The notes under the pieces: generated by a model
What the model was told of the DNA's origin: nothing
The model's database searches: none
Seen by the model: the letters and a program-made list of their open reading frames with translations, nothing else
Shown here: piece after piece, positions 16,570 through 25,323 of the stretch
Layout: each line of letters starts with the position of its first letter
Position numbering within the stretch: position 1 is the stretch's first letter
Assembly (NCBI RefSeq): GCF_018614075.1
Contig: NZ_JAGGOZ010000017.1
Location: 29,842-93,841, forward strand
Direction of reading: 5' to 3'
DNA length: 64,000 bases
Source: Streptomyces sp. ISL-94
GTDB taxonomy: Bacteria; Actinomycetota; Actinomycetes; Streptomycetales; Streptomycetaceae
Made by a program: the position numbers and the translations under genes

Positions 16570-17378
16570 GCCCGGCCCCGTTCCCGTACAAGCTCGTCGC
16601 GACCGATCTCGACGGCACGCTGCTGCGTGGCGACGACACCGTTTCGGAACGCACCCGTGAAGCGCTCGCCGCGGCCACCGCGGCGGGCGCGGCCCACATC
16701 ATCGTCACCGGCCGTGCCGTGCCGTGGACCCGGAGCGTGCTGGACGATCTCGGCTACAAGGGGATCGCCGTGTGCGGGCAGGGCGCGCAGGTCTACGACG
16801 CGGGCGCTCACCGGCTGCTGACCTCGGTGACGCTGGACCGGCAGCTCGCCGGCCTGGCGCTGTCGAAGATCGAGGCCGAGATCGGGCCGCTGGCCCTGGC
16901 GGCCAGCCGGGACGGGGTGGACGGCGACGTCCTGTTCGGGCCCGGCTACCAGGTGCAGGAGGGCCTCCCGGCCCTTTACCTGGAGGACACCGCCGCAGTG
17001 TGGACGGCTCCACTGAACAAGCTGTACATCCAGCACCCCGAGCTGGACGACGACACGCTCGTCAAGGCAGCCCGGGAGACCGTGGGCAGCCTGGTCGACA
17101 TCGTGATGGCCGGTCCCGGCATAGTGGAGATCCTTCCGCTCGGACTGACCAAGGCCACCGGCCTCTCGCTGGCCGCGCGCCGGCTCGGCGTGAAGGCCGC
17201 GGAGACCATCGCCTTCGGCGACATGCCCAACGACATCCCGATGTTCGGCTGGGCAGCGCACGGGGTGGCGATGGCCAACGCGCACGCGGAGCTGAAGGCG
17301 GTGGCCGACGAGGTGACGACCTCCAACGAGGAGGACGGCATCGCGGTGGTACTGGAGCGACTGCTGGGCGCCCCGTAG
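16566..17378 (+). CDS. Cof-type HAD phosphatase, co-transcribed with serS
   Basis: A 270-residue HAD hydrolase of the Cof/type IIB subclass. Motif I is [11 protein letters not shown] (nucleophile and acid/base Asp), motif II the Thr of IIVTGRAV, motif III a Lys near [10 protein letters not shown], and motif [15 protein letters not shown]2-type cap fills the middle. Family members dephosphorylate sugar phosphates, nucleotides or flavins; the substrate cannot be predicted. GTG 16566 overlaps the serS stop. Transcription ends at the strong terminator 17401-17458. A paralogue with the same motifs lies at 36713-37582. Confidence 0.9.
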   Translation: MSPAPFPYKLVATDLDGTLLRGDDTVSERTREALAAATAAGAAHIIVTGRAVPWTRSVLDDLGYKGIAVCGQGAQVYDAGAHRLLTSVTLDRQLAGLALSKIEAEIGPLALAASRDGVDGDVLFGPGYQVQEGLPALYLEDTAAVWTAPLNKLYIQHPELDDDTLVKAARETVGSLVDIVMAGPGIVEILPLGLTKATGLSLAARRLGVKAAETIAFGDMPNDIPMFGWAAHGVAMANAHAELKAVADEVTTSNEEDGIAVVLERLLGAP

Positions 17379-17400
17379 CCGCACGGCGCACAAGTACGAG

Positions 17401-17458
17401 AGGTCCGGGGCAGCCCGCGCCGGATGGCGCGCTCGAAGTGGCTGCCCCGGACCTTTTT
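17401..17458 (+). terminator. rho-independent terminator after serS-HAD
   Basis: A perfect 15-bp stem, AGGTCCGGGGCAGCC (17401-17415) with its complement at 17440-17454, a 24-base loop and a run of five T. It is the most canonical terminator in the window and probably also serves the minus-strand membrane gene. Confidence 0.9.
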
Positions 17459-17521
17459 GTTGCTCCCCGCACGACTCACTCTGCCCCTCGCAAACGCCCC
17501 GTACCAGCGAATTTCCGCGCG

Positions 17522-18061
17522 TCAGCCGTGGATCCGGCGGCGTCGCCAGTAGGCGGCCGTCACGACCGCGAGAAGCGGGCCCCACAGCACCAGCGGGGCG
17601 TAGCAAAGGGTCATGAGCCACCAGCCGGCCCCGGTGGGCGCCCCCGGCATCGCCATGGCCGTGCTCCAGTGGAAGGCACCTCCGACGGTGATGCAGGTGA
17701 CGGCTACGGCCCCGAGCAAGGCGGGTGCGACGGCCGCGAGGGGCGGGATCCGGCGGCCCGCCAGCGAGGGGATCCAGCCGGGGACCACCTCGCCCCAGCG
17801 CTGTACGAGGCCGAGGGTGAGCAGGCCCAAACCCTCGGCGAAGGCGCTGAGGGCCACCAGGTAGAAGGACCACACGCCCGGGAAGAGTTCGGCCTCCAGT
17901 CCGCTGCCGACTCCCCAGCCGACGGGTATGCCGACCGCGATGGCGATCCGCCACAGGCCGCTGGGCAGGAGGGTGAGGGTGGCCCCATGGGCGGCCCAGC
18001 GGATCGGGCGGCTGACGGCGGGGACGGCGGGGGCAGCGGGAGTCGCGATGTGTGTGGTCAT
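17522..18061 (-). CDS. integral membrane protein
   Basis: A 179-residue protein with four predicted membrane segments: about 25-50 (GATLTLLPSGLWRIAIAVGIPVGWG), 64-88 (VWSFYLVALSAFAEGLGLLTLGLV), 106-128 (IPPLAAVAPALLGAVAVTCITVG) and 145-168 (WWLMTLCYAPLVLWGPLLAVVTAA), ending in a basic tail YWRRRRIHG. No named family recognised. It diverges from the sensor kinase at 18223 across 161 bases, an arrangement often seen when a two-component system controls its neighbour; that link is inference. Confidence 0.75.
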   Translation of the reverse strand: MTTHIATPAAPAVPAVSRPIRWAAHGATLTLLPSGLWRIAIAVGIPVGWGVGSGLEAELFPGVWSFYLVALSAFAEGLGLLTLGLVQRWGEVVPGWIPSLAGRRIPPLAAVAPALLGAVAVTCITVGGAFHWSTAMAMPGAPTGAGWWLMTLCYAPLVLWGPLLAVVTAAYWRRRRIHG

Positions 18062-18210
18062 CTTCCAAGTCCTGTTCAGGAGGCGGCTGGTGATGCCTCA
18101 AGCCTCTTCCGGCGGGCCCGCCGGGACCATCCGCCGATCAGCAGGTCCGCGGTGGCACGGTGGCGGCTGTCTCTGCCGAACGGCAGATGGCCGGCCTGGG
18201 CGTGCGCTCG

Positions 18211-18216
18211 TAGGGT
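18211..18216 (+). promoter_or_regulatory. -10 element giving a leaderless kinase transcript
   Basis: TAGGGT ends exactly six bases before ATG 18223, and the intervening CGGCCC is not a ribosome site. Confidence 0.5.
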
Positions 18217-18222
18217 CGGCCC

Positions 18223-19212
18223 ATGACCGGGAACCTGCGTGCCGTCTGTGCCCCGTTGCTGGCTTCGGCTGCCGTCGCCGGCATCGTCGCGTCGTTCCTG
18301 GGGGCGCCCGCGCCGTGGGTGCTGCTCTGGGCGTGTCTCCTGCTGCCGCTGCTGGCTCTGGTGCCCCGCTGGTCCCCGGTGCGTTCGGGGGCCGTCGCGG
18401 GCGCCCTGGGCGTGGCGGCCGTGGCGCTGTGGACGGTCCCGTTGGTGTGGGCGGACGGATCGTGGCTGGAGGTCGGCGGGGCAGCGGCCTTCTGGGCGTT
18501 GCCGGCCTTCGGTGCGGTGGCTCTGGGCGGCCATCTGCGCCGACAGGTGGGCCTGACGCGGCAGGCCGTACGGGACGCACGGCGCGACCAGCAGCTGGAA
18601 CTGGCGCGGGATCTGCATGACTTCGTGGCCCACGACGTGAGCGCCATCGTGGTGCAGGCCCAAGCGGCCCGGTTCGTGGCGGGCAGCGACCCCGAGCAGG
18701 CGGTCCGCGCGCTGGAGCGGATCGAGGCGGCGGGGCTCGCCGCTCTCGCCTGCATGGACCGGACCGTGCACGCCCTTCGGGAGGCGGCCGGAGCGCAGTC
18801 CGCCTCGGTCCCGGGGACCTCCGAGCTGCCGAGGCTGGTGGAGCGCTTCGAGGGTGCGGTTCTGAAGGTCGATCCGGCAGCGGTACGGGAGCTGTCGCGG
18901 GAGGCGGACACCACCGCATACCGGGTGGCCGTCGAGGCCCTGACGAACGTACGCCGGCACGCGCTGGGAGCGTCGGTGGTACGCGTCGGTCTGCGACGAG
19001 CCCCGGCCGGGATAGAGCTGAGCGTGACCAACTCCGCGCCGGCCCGGGGCGCGAGCGGGCTGCTGGGGCGGCGGCGTCGGGGCGGGACGGGGTTGGCGGG
19101 TCTGCGTGGGCGGGTGGAGGCGGCGGGCGGCACGCTGCGAGCCGGAGTAGGCGAGGACGGTGGGTGGCTGGTTTCGGCGGTGTTCCCGGCGGTGGCCGGT
19201 CCCAAGGGGTGA
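18223..19212 (+). CDS. NarL-family sensor histidine kinase
   Basis: A 329-residue membrane kinase. Four short hydrophobic segments (residues 8-105) are followed by the HisKA_3 dimerisation helix LARDLHDFVAHDVSAIVVQAQ, with phospho-acceptor His132. The ATPase domain has AYRVAVEALTNVRRHA (N-box) and GGTGLAGLRGRVEAAGGTL (G-box). There is no recognisable extracellular sensor domain, so the signal is probably sensed in or near the membrane. It is followed after 10 bases by its response regulator (19223) and diverges from a small membrane protein gene, a plausible target. Confidence 0.9.
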   Translation: MTGNLRAVCAPLLASAAVAGIVASFLGAPAPWVLLWACLLLPLLALVPRWSPVRSGAVAGALGVAAVALWTVPLVWADGSWLEVGGAAAFWALPAFGAVALGGHLRRQVGLTRQAVRDARRDQQLELARDLHDFVAHDVSAIVVQAQAARFVAGSDPEQAVRALERIEAAGLAALACMDRTVHALREAAGAQSASVPGTSELPRLVERFEGAVLKVDPAAVRELSREADTTAYRVAVEALTNVRRHALGASVVRVGLRRAPAGIELSVTNSAPARGASGLLGRRRRGGTGLAGLRGRVEAAGGTLRAGVGEDGGWLVSAVFPAVAGPKG

Positions 19213-19222
19213 TCATGACGGC

Positions 19223-19867
19223 GTGACCACACGCATCCTGATAGCCGACGACCAAGAGGACATCCGCAGCGGTTTCCGGCTGATCCTGGATTCACAGCCG
19301 GACATGACCGTGGTGGGGGAGGCGGGGGACGGGGAGAGCGCGGTGGAGCTCGCCCGCGAACTGCGGCCGGACGTGGTGCTGGCGGACATCCGGATGCCGC
19401 GGCTGGACGGGCTGGAGGTGACCCGGCTGCTGGCGCCGCAGACCCGGGTGGTGGTGGTGACCACCTTCGATCTCGACGAATACGTGCACACCGCGCTGCG
19501 CAACGGCGCCTGCGGCTTCCTGCTGAAGCGGTCGGGTCCGGCGCTGCTGATCGAGGGTGTGCGGGCGGCGATGGCCGGGGACACACTGATCAGTCCACAG
19601 ATCACGGTGCGGCTGCTGAGCCGGCTGACGCAGGCGGGTCCGGTGTCGCGGTCCGCAGCGCATCCGCTGACGGAGCGGGAGCTGGAAATCGTACGGCTGG
19701 TGGCACGGGGGCTGACCAACGCCGAGATCGGCGCGGAGCTGTTCATCACCGCGGGGACGGCGAAGACCCACATCGCGAACGTCCAGGCGAAGCTCGTAGT
19801 GCGGAACCGGGTGGGGATCGCCGCGTGGGCGTGGGAGCACGGCGTGGCGAGGGCGGAGCACCGCTAA
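19223..19867 (+). CDS. NarL/FixJ-family response regulator
   Basis: A 214-residue two-domain regulator. The receiver domain (1-120) has the acidic pair in ILIADDQED, phospho-acceptor Asp55 in VVLADIRMPRLDG, and Lys in CGFLLKRSGP. The LuxR-type HTH is at about 145-205 (LTERELEIVRLVARGLTNAEIGAELFITAGTAKTHIANVQAKL). GTG 19223 sits 10 bases after the kinase stop. The 3' end overlaps the convergent rhomboid-like gene by four bases, and no terminator separates them; two parS sites lie immediately beyond. Confidence 0.92.
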   Translation: MTTRILIADDQEDIRSGFRLILDSQPDMTVVGEAGDGESAVELARELRPDVVLADIRMPRLDGLEVTRLLAPQTRVVVVTTFDLDEYVHTALRNGACGFLLKRSGPALLIEGVRAAMAGDTLISPQITVRLLSRLTQAGPVSRSAAHPLTERELEIVRLVARGLTNAEIGAELFITAGTAKTHIANVQAKLVVRNRVGIAAWAWEHGVARAEHR

Positions 19868-20526
19868 CGAGGTTTCACGTGAAACAGGGACCGTGTTTCA
19901 CGTGAAACAACGTGGCGGGTGAGCGGCCAGGCAAGCAGGCCGACCGCCAGCGAAATGGCGTGGCCAAGGTCGGTGAAGTTTCCGCCGGTGGCGAGGGGGA
20001 GACCGAAGAAGGCGACCGCCCCGGCCAGGTAGAACCATCTCCAGGGGCTGGGGAGCCGGTAGGTGAGGACGCCCACGGCGGCCGCGAGCCCGTAGCTGAC
20101 GCCGATGTCGACGACGTGGGTCATGCTGCGCGGCGCGCGGTGGTCCTGGATGGCCGTCAGCAGGACCTTCTGGCTGACCAGGGTGGCCACGATGTGGGCG
20201 GTCGCGACGATCACGAGCCAGCGCAGGGTGCCGAGCCAGCGTTCGACGGGGGCGTGGAAGAGCTCGAAGAGCACGGCGTACAGGGCGAGCGAGGCTGGGC
20301 TCTCGATCCAGAAGGCGCTGCTGAGGAGGGCCCGGACGGGGTACTTGACGAGCTGGTGGATATTGCTGCTGTTGCGGTGGAGCAGGACGCCCTCGACCTG
20401 GTCGGGCGCGATCACGACGATGACGCTCGTGACGGCGATGATCAGCAGCCAGATGTGTGTTCCGGGCGAGGAGCGTATCCAGGACCGCAGGGGCCTGGAC
20501 GGCTCCGGCTCGGGGTGCTCGACCAT
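19864..20526 (-). CDS. rhomboid-like membrane protein with parS-encoded tail
   Basis: A 220-residue protein with about six membrane segments. GVSYG (in VVDIGVSYGLAAAVG) fits the rhomboid GxSxG nucleophile motif, and DLGHAISLAVGLLAW supplies the His expected in the last helix, so an intramembrane Ser protease is possible, although residues usually conserved in loop 1 are not obvious. The C-terminal tail HVVSRETRSLFHVKPR is written by two parS sites read in different frames (VSRET and LFHVK), so it is probably not functional protein sequence in its own right. The gene converges on the response regulator with a 4-base overlap. Confidence 0.75.
   Translation of the reverse strand: MVEHPEPEPSRPLRSWIRSSPGTHIWLLIIAVTSVIVVIAPDQVEGVLLHRNSSNIHQLVKYPVRALLSSAFWIESPASLALYAVLFELFHAPVERWLGTLRWLVIVATAHIVATLVSQKVLLTAIQDHRAPRSMTHVVDIGVSYGLAAAVGVLTYRLPSPWRWFYLAGAVAFFGLPLATGGNFTDLGHAISLAVGLLAWPLTRHVVSRETRSLFHVKPR
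19872..19885. promoter_or_regulatory. parS: parS site 2
   Basis: Perfect 14-bp core GTTTCACGTGAAAC; the flanking base on the left is G rather than T. It lies inside the 3' end of the rhomboid-like gene. Confidence 0.9.
19894..19909. promoter_or_regulatory. parS: parS site 3
   Basis: Perfect 16-bp TGTTTCACGTGAAACA, 23 bases centre to centre from site 2, also inside the rhomboid-like coding sequence. Confidence 0.93.
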
Positions 20527-20550
20527 GCACCGATGATGCCCCGCGAAGGT

Positions 20551-20584
20551 GTGCCCCGCCTGGCCGGTGGGCCGGGCGGGGCAC
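20551..20584 (-). terminator. hairpin after the ABC transporter operon
   Basis: GTGCCCCGCC (20551-20560) pairs perfectly with GGCGGGGCAC (20575-20584); the loop contains an inner GGCC pairing. It lies between the end of the ABC operon and the start of the rhomboid-like gene. Confidence 0.6.
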
Positions 20585-20619
20585 AGCTTCGCGCAGGGTG
20601 CGTCGGGGCGGGAGTGGGC

Positions 20620-21339
20620 CTACTCCTCACCGGCCAGGGTGAGGCGGCGCAGCTTCTGGCCGGCGTAGACGGTGGCGCCGACGGTGACCACGGAGAGCAG
20701 GACCACAGCGGTGGGCAGGCCGACCGTGGCATCGACGTATCCCTCGCCCGCGACCTTCTCGGCGAGGGAGAGGGCCCACTGCTGGACGCTGAGGGTCTTG
20801 GCGCCGGAGACCAGGCTGCCGAAGAGCGATTCCCAGATCAGGGCGTAGACCAGGCCGAAGACGACCGCGTGCCGGCTCACGGTGCCCAGCAGCAGGAACA
20901 GAGCGCTGTAGGCGATCGAGGCGACGAGGGCGGCGACCGTGTAGGCGACGGCGATCTGCTGGCCGTTGCCGTTGAGGATGAAGCCGGCGATCAGGGTGGG
21001 AATGGCGGAGAAGGCCATGGTGACGGCGATCGCGACGATCAGCTTGGTCATGATGATCGTCGGCCGCTTCACCGGCTTGGAGAGCAGGTAGACGATCGAT
21101 CCGTCGTCGATCTCGGGGCCGATGGCGCCGGTGCCGGCGATGACGCCGATCAGCGGGACCATCGTGGCGAGGGCGAAGCCGCCGAGCAGGTCGGCGGCGA
21201 CCTTGTCGTCGACCCCCGTGAGCGCGCGGACGGCGATCGAGATGACGATCAGCAGGGCGGGCAGCAGGAAGAGGATCAGCGCCCGGCGGCGGCCGAGCAG
21301 GGCCCGGTAGGTGAGCCGGGCAACGGTGGGGTTGTACAT
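20620..21339 (-). CDS. ABC transporter permease (second pair)
   Basis: A 239-residue ABC-2 type permease with six membrane segments (first at about 19-40, LILFLLPALLIVISIAVRAL). GAIGPEIDDGSIVYLLSKPVKR is the conserved cytoplasmic segment following the second helix in this family, implicated in contact with the ATPase. It is the last gene of a four-gene minus-strand operon and starts 14 bases after the ATPase encoded at 21354-22265, its evident partner. Substrate unknown; the class includes lipid, antibiotic and Na+ exporters. Confidence 0.88.
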   Translation of the reverse strand: MYNPTVARLTYRALLGRRRALILFLLPALLIVISIAVRALTGVDDKVAADLLGGFALATMVPLIGVIAGTGAIGPEIDDGSIVYLLSKPVKRPTIIMTKLIVAIAVTMAFSAIPTLIAGFILNGNGQQIAVAYTVAALVASIAYSALFLLLGTVSRHAVVFGLVYALIWESLFGSLVSGAKTLSVQQWALSLAEKVAGEGYVDATVGLPTAVVLLSVVTVGATVYAGQKLRRLTLAGEE

Positions 21340-21353
21340 GGGTGCCAGCTCCT

Positions 21354-22265
21354 TCAGGCTGCGACGAGGTAGGAGAAGACCGACTCGAGGGACTCGTCGG
21401 AGGGCGAGACCGTCAGCAGCCGGATGCCGTGCGCGCGGGCGACCTGCGGCAGCAGCTCGGTGAAGCGCCCGAAGTCCACGGCCTGGACGCGCAGGGCGCC
21501 TTCGTTGAGGTCGACCTCGATACCGGCCGTGGACGGGTCGGCGATCAGGGCCGCGGCGAGGGCCCGGTCGTCGGAGGAGCGGATGAGGTAGCGGTGCGGG
21601 CGGTCCGTCATCAGGCGGCGGATCTTGCGGAAGTCGCCGGAGGCGGCGTGCCGGCCGGCGACGACCACCTCGATGTGGGAGGCGAGCTGCTCGACCTCCT
21701 CCAGGATGTGCGAGGAGAACAGGACGGTGCGGCCCTCGTCGCCCATGCGCCGCAGCAGGTCCATCAGCTGCATGCGCTGGCGCGGGTCCATGCCGTTGAA
21801 GGGCTCGTCGAGGAGCAGGACGGACGGGTCGTGGACCAGCGCGGAGGCCATCTTCACGCGTTGGCGCATGCCCTTGGAGTACGTGGAGATCTTGCGGTCC
21901 TGGGCGTACTCCATCTCGACGGTGGCGAGCGCCCGCTGGGCCGCCGCGTCGTCGAGCCCGTGCAGCTCGGCATTGGCCACGACGAACTCCCGGCCGGTGA
22001 GGAAGTCGTACATCGCCTCGCGCTCGGGCACGACGCCGATCTGCTTGTAGACCTCCTCGTTGCGCCAGATCGGCGCGCCGTCGAGGGTGACGGTGCCCGT
22101 GGACGGTGCCAGGAAGCCGCCCATCATGTTGATGAGCGTGGACTTGCCCGCGCCGTTGGGGCCGAGGAGTCCGGTGACGCCGGGGCCGATGCGCATGGTC
22201 ACGTCGTTGACGGCGACGACGTTCCCGAACCAGCGGGAGGTGTGGTCGATGTCCAGAATGCTCAT
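21354..22265 (-). CDS. ABC transporter ATP-binding protein (second pair)
   Basis: A 303-residue ATPase. Walker A GPNGAGKS at 35-42, signature YSKGMRQRVKMA (Lys replacing Gly of the usual SGGQ), Walker B VLLLDEPFNGMD, switch FSSHILEEV. A C-terminal extension of about 80 residues (HRYLIRSSDDRALAAALI onwards) is typical of drug and bacitracin-type ABC-2 exporters. It pairs with the permease at 20620-21339. The upstream permease gene of the first pair ends 49 bases before it. Confidence 0.92.
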   Translation of the reverse strand: MSILDIDHTSRWFGNVVAVNDVTMRIGPGVTGLLGPNGAGKSTLINMMGGFLAPSTGTVTLDGAPIWRNEEVYKQIGVVPEREAMYDFLTGREFVVANAELHGLDDAAAQRALATVEMEYAQDRKISTYSKGMRQRVKMASALVHDPSVLLLDEPFNGMDPRQRMQLMDLLRRMGDEGRTVLFSSHILEEVEQLASHIEVVVAGRHAASGDFRKIRRLMTDRPHRYLIRSSDDRALAAALIADPSTAGIEVDLNEGALRVQAVDFGRFTELLPQVARAHGIRLLTVSPSDESLESVFSYLVAA

Positions 22266-22314
22266 GGGCGCAGCCCATTCCTTAGAGGGGTGGTGGCGGG
22301 CGACGGGTGGGCGG

Positions 22315-23202
22315 TCACAGCCCCGCCTTCCGGTAGCGGGCCATCAGGGCGGCGTAGGAGCCGGCGATGAGGCCGAGGATGACGAGCAGGTAGACGAGGC
22401 CGGTGCCGGCCGAGGGACCCTCGCCGCCGGGGAAGGCGGAGGTCGCGCCGAGGAACGCCGTCTGGAAGCCGTCGATCAGGGTGATCGGGGAGAACAGGCC
22501 CAGCCAGTCGATGGCTCCGGCGTTCCCGGTGTTGTAGGAGATGCCCTGGACGGCGGTGACCGCACCGTACGGGATGAGCAGCACGGCGATGATCGCAGCG
22601 ACACCGAACCCGCGGCGCGGGGTGAGCGCCGCCATGACCAGGCCCAGCCCCGCGAAGAGAAGCGACAGCAGCAGCACCGACACGAGTCCCTGCCCGAATC
22701 CCTTGGTCTGGTCGCCGAAGTCGAACTTCGCCAGCAGCGAGCCGATCCACATGATCAGCAGCGGGGTGGCGGTGAGGATGAACAGCGCCGAGGCCATGGC
22801 GGCGTACTTGGCGACGACGTAGTCGACCCGCTCGATGGGCCGCGAGAAGTAGAGCGGCACGGTCTTGAAGCGCAGGTCGCGGGAGACCGACTGGGGCGCT
22901 TGGGAGGCGAGGTAGAGGCCGATGACCACCTGGGTGGTCAGGGCGTACGTCGTGTACTTGATCGGCAGTTCGGTGGAGCCGGGGACGGCGATGGCCACCG
23001 CGACGAGGATCAGTGCGGGAACGCACATCACCGCGAAGAGGATCATCGGCAGGACCTTGGACTTGGCGGAGCGGCCGAGTCCGTAGGCGCCGCGCAGGGA
23101 CTGCGAGAACAGCGACTTGCGGGCGTAGGCGCGGCCGAGCCGGGGGCCGTCGTAGGACCGGTAGCCGATGTTGTGGATCTGGGTCGAGGTGTCAGGCGCC
23201 AT
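22315..23202 (-). CDS. ABC transporter permease (first pair)
   Basis: A 295-residue ABC-2 permease with six membrane segments and a 50-residue basic N-terminus (IHNIGYRSYDGPRLGRAYARKS). SVSRDLRFKTVPLYFSRPIERVDYVVAKY is the conserved cytoplasmic segment after the second helix. The start at 23202 overlaps the end of its ATPase gene by 11 bases, so the two are translationally linked. A hydrophilic loop near residue 260 (GATSAFPGGEGPSAG) probably faces outside. Substrate unknown. Confidence 0.88.
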   Translation of the reverse strand: MAPDTSTQIHNIGYRSYDGPRLGRAYARKSLFSQSLRGAYGLGRSAKSKVLPMILFAVMCVPALILVAVAIAVPGSTELPIKYTTYALTTQVVIGLYLASQAPQSVSRDLRFKTVPLYFSRPIERVDYVVAKYAAMASALFILTATPLLIMWIGSLLAKFDFGDQTKGFGQGLVSVLLLSLLFAGLGLVMAALTPRRGFGVAAIIAVLLIPYGAVTAVQGISYNTGNAGAIDWLGLFSPITLIDGFQTAFLGATSAFPGGEGPSAGTGLVYLLVILGLIAGSYAALMARYRKAGL

Positions 23203-24181
23203 CGGAACCGGCTCCCTTCTGCTGGATGGGCCGCGAGGGCTGGTCGTTGTCACGGAAGACCTCCGCGATGTGGTGGCGGCGCTGTTCCATGCGGACCAGG
23301 CCGATGCCCAGGTCGGCGACGGTGTCGCGGACGGTGTCGTACGTGTCCTCGCCCGTGGCCTCGACGAGGAGGATGTGTCCGGCACCGGGCAGGCCCTGCT
23401 CCTCGGCGATGTGGAGGGTGATGCCCGCTTCGGTGAGCGCCTTGCGCAGGGCGGCGGTGCCGTCCGGGTGGGCGTCGGAGTCGGTGACCTCGACCGCGAG
23501 GGTCGTGGTGATCTGGGTGAAGTCGCTGGTGGAGCTGGAGCGCAGCAGCTTGCCGCCGTCGACGACCACGACGTGGTCGCAGGTCCGCTCCAGCTCGCCG
23601 AGGAGGTGGGAGGTGACCAGGACGGAGATGCCGAAGTCCGTGTGGATACGGCGGATCAGGCCGAGCATCTCGTCGCGGCCGACCGGGTCCAGACCGTTGG
23701 TCGGCTCGTCGAGGAGGACCAGCTGAGGGTCGTGGACGAGGGCCTGGGCGAGCTTGACGCGCTGCTTCATGCCCGTGGAGTAGCCGCCGATGGGGCGGTA
23801 GCGCTCCTCGTACAGCCCCACGTGGCGCAGGGTGTCGGCCGTGCGCTCACGGGCCGCCGTCGGCGGGAGGCCGGACATGCGGGCCATGTGGACGACGAAC
23901 TCGGTGGCCGAGACGTCGGGCGGCAGGCAGTCGTGCTCGGGCATGTACCCGACGCGTTCACGGATGGCGCTGCCATGCGTGGCGACGTCGAGACCGAGCA
24001 CGGCGGCACTGCCCTCGGTGGCGGGGGACAGTCCCAGCAGGATCTTGATCAGCGTGGACTTGCCGGCTCCGTTGGCACCCACGAGGCCGGTCACACCAGG
24101 CCCGATGTCCAGGGAGAGCCGGTCGAGCGCGGTCACTCGGGGGTACCGCTTGCTCAGGCTTTCGGTCGCGATGACAGTCAC
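23192..24181 (-). CDS. ABC transporter ATP-binding protein (first pair)
   Basis: A 329-residue ATPase heading the operon. Walker A GANGAGKS at about 36-43, Q-loop near YMPEHDCLPP (a variant without Gln), signature YSTGMKQRVKLA, Walker B LVLLDEPTNGLD, switch His in VTSHLLGEL. The C-terminal 110 residues form the accessory domain seen in exporters that use two ATPase-permease pairs. The operon order ATPase-permease-ATPase-permease suggests either one asymmetric transporter or two related ones with a shared signal. Confidence 0.92.
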   Translation of the reverse strand: MTVIATESLSKRYPRVTALDRLSLDIGPGVTGLVGANGAGKSTLIKILLGLSPATEGSAAVLGLDVATHGSAIRERVGYMPEHDCLPPDVSATEFVVHMARMSGLPPTAARERTADTLRHVGLYEERYRPIGGYSTGMKQRVKLAQALVHDPQLVLLDEPTNGLDPVGRDEMLGLIRRIHTDFGISVLVTSHLLGELERTCDHVVVVDGGKLLRSSSTSDFTQITTTLAVEVTDSDAHPDGTAALRKALTEAGITLHIAEEQGLPGAGHILLVEATGEDTYDTVRDTVADLGIGLVRMEQRRHHIAEVFRDNDQPSRPIQQKGAGSDGA

Positions 24182-24360
24182 AGGCCCGACGTTAGTGGCG
24201 CAGGCCGGGCCGATCGTCAGACTTGGAGCGGGATCCCGTCTCCGCCTTCAGGACTACGGACCCTGACGTAAGGCTGATGTGAAGGAGCGATCCGGGCTGA
24301 CGCGGGCGGGCTGACACGGGCCGTCCTGATGCAGGGCCGTCCTATGCGGACCGGACAAGT

Positions 24361-24369
24361 TTGTCCACA
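24361..24369 (+). promoter_or_regulatory. lone DnaA box TTGTCCACA
   Basis: Perfect streptomycete DnaA 9-mer in the gap between the ABC operon and the M24 gene, 17 bases upstream of that gene's probable -35 element. DnaA binding here could touch the promoter. Confidence 0.6.
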
Positions 24370-24385
24370 GGTCTGTGCACGGCCC

Positions 24386-24414
24386 TTGACGTGATCTCCA
24401 GTCATTGTCACATT
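24386..24414 (+). promoter_or_regulatory. candidate promoter of the M24-SDR operon
   Basis: TTGACG (24386-24391), a 17-base spacer and CACATT (24409-24414) resemble a vegetative promoter, 51 bases upstream of ATG 24466. Confidence 0.5.
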
Positions 24415-24465
24415 CATCAGTGTCAAGTTACGGGCGCGTACGGCTACAACGGACGGACGGCTGGC

Positions 24466-25323
24466 ATGGCTGGGGACACCAAGCAACGCACCGCGCAACT
24501 CACGGCCGACCTGCGCGGGTTCAGGGAAGTACAGCGGCTCTCCTACGAATGCGCCGAGACGGTCGCCGCGCAGCTGCGGCCCGGGGTGACCGAGCGTGAG
24601 GCGGCGCGCATGCAGCGCGAATGGCTGCGCGAGCGCGGAGTCCGCGACTGGTTCCACCTACCCTTCGCCTGGTTCGGGGACCGCACCGCCTTCGTGAATT
24701 TCAAGATCCCGCTCCAGTTCTTCCCGACCAACCGGAAGCTGGAGCCGGGGATGCCGTTCATCCTCGACATGGCACCGGTCTACAAGGGGTATGCGGCCGA
24801 CATCGGATATTCGGGCAGCCTCGGCCTCAATCCGGTGCAGGACCGGCTCATGTCCGATCTGCAGGCCCACCGCGCGCTGATCCTGGACCAGGTGCGCGAG
24901 CGGCGCTCGCTGCGCGAGATCTACGAGAACGTCGAGCGGCTGATGAACCGGCAGGGGTACGCCAACCGGCACCGCGCCTACCCCTTCGGCGTGATCGCGC
25001 ACAAGATCGACCGCGTCAAGGAGCGGCGCTGGTCGCCGACCGTGTTCGGATTCGGCACCCAGTCCTTGAAGGGACTGGCCTCCGACGCCCTGCACGGGCA
25101 CCGCGAGGGCTGGTCCCCGTTGTGGAGCCCCTACCACTTCTCCGACCATCCGCCGCAGCCCGGCCTGTGGGCGGTGGAGCCGCACCTGGGCTTCCGCGGC
25201 ACCGGAGCCAAGTTCGAGGAGATCCTGGTCGTCACCGACTCCCGGGACCCCTTGGAGAGCGCATTCTGGCTGGACGACGATCTGCCGCACGTGCGGCGCT
25301 GGGCTGAGGAGAAGGCGGCATGA
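24466..25323 (+). CDS. M24-family metallopeptidase-like protein
   Basis: A 285-residue protein with the pita-bread fold of methionine aminopeptidase and aminopeptidase P. Conserved elements are LEPGMPFILDMAPVYKGYAADIGYSG (two Asp ligands), GLWAVEPHLG (Glu) and GAKFEEILVVTD (Glu). The His region is less standard (YPFGVIAHKI), so metal binding may be altered; creatinase-like hydrolases of small molecules share the fold. Its N-terminus is REVQRLSYECAETVAAQLRPGVTE. ATG 24466 begins family similarity. The stop overlaps the next gene by four bases (ATGA), linking it to an unusual hydrolase-SDR fusion. Confidence 0.85.
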   Translation: MAGDTKQRTAQLTADLRGFREVQRLSYECAETVAAQLRPGVTEREAARMQREWLRERGVRDWFHLPFAWFGDRTAFVNFKIPLQFFPTNRKLEPGMPFILDMAPVYKGYAADIGYSGSLGLNPVQDRLMSDLQAHRALILDQVRERRSLREIYENVERLMNRQGYANRHRAYPFGVIAHKIDRVKERRWSPTVFGFGTQSLKGLASDALHGHREGWSPLWSPYHFSDHPPQPGLWAVEPHLGFRGTGAKFEEILVVTDSRDPLESAFWLDDDLPHVRRWAEEKAA

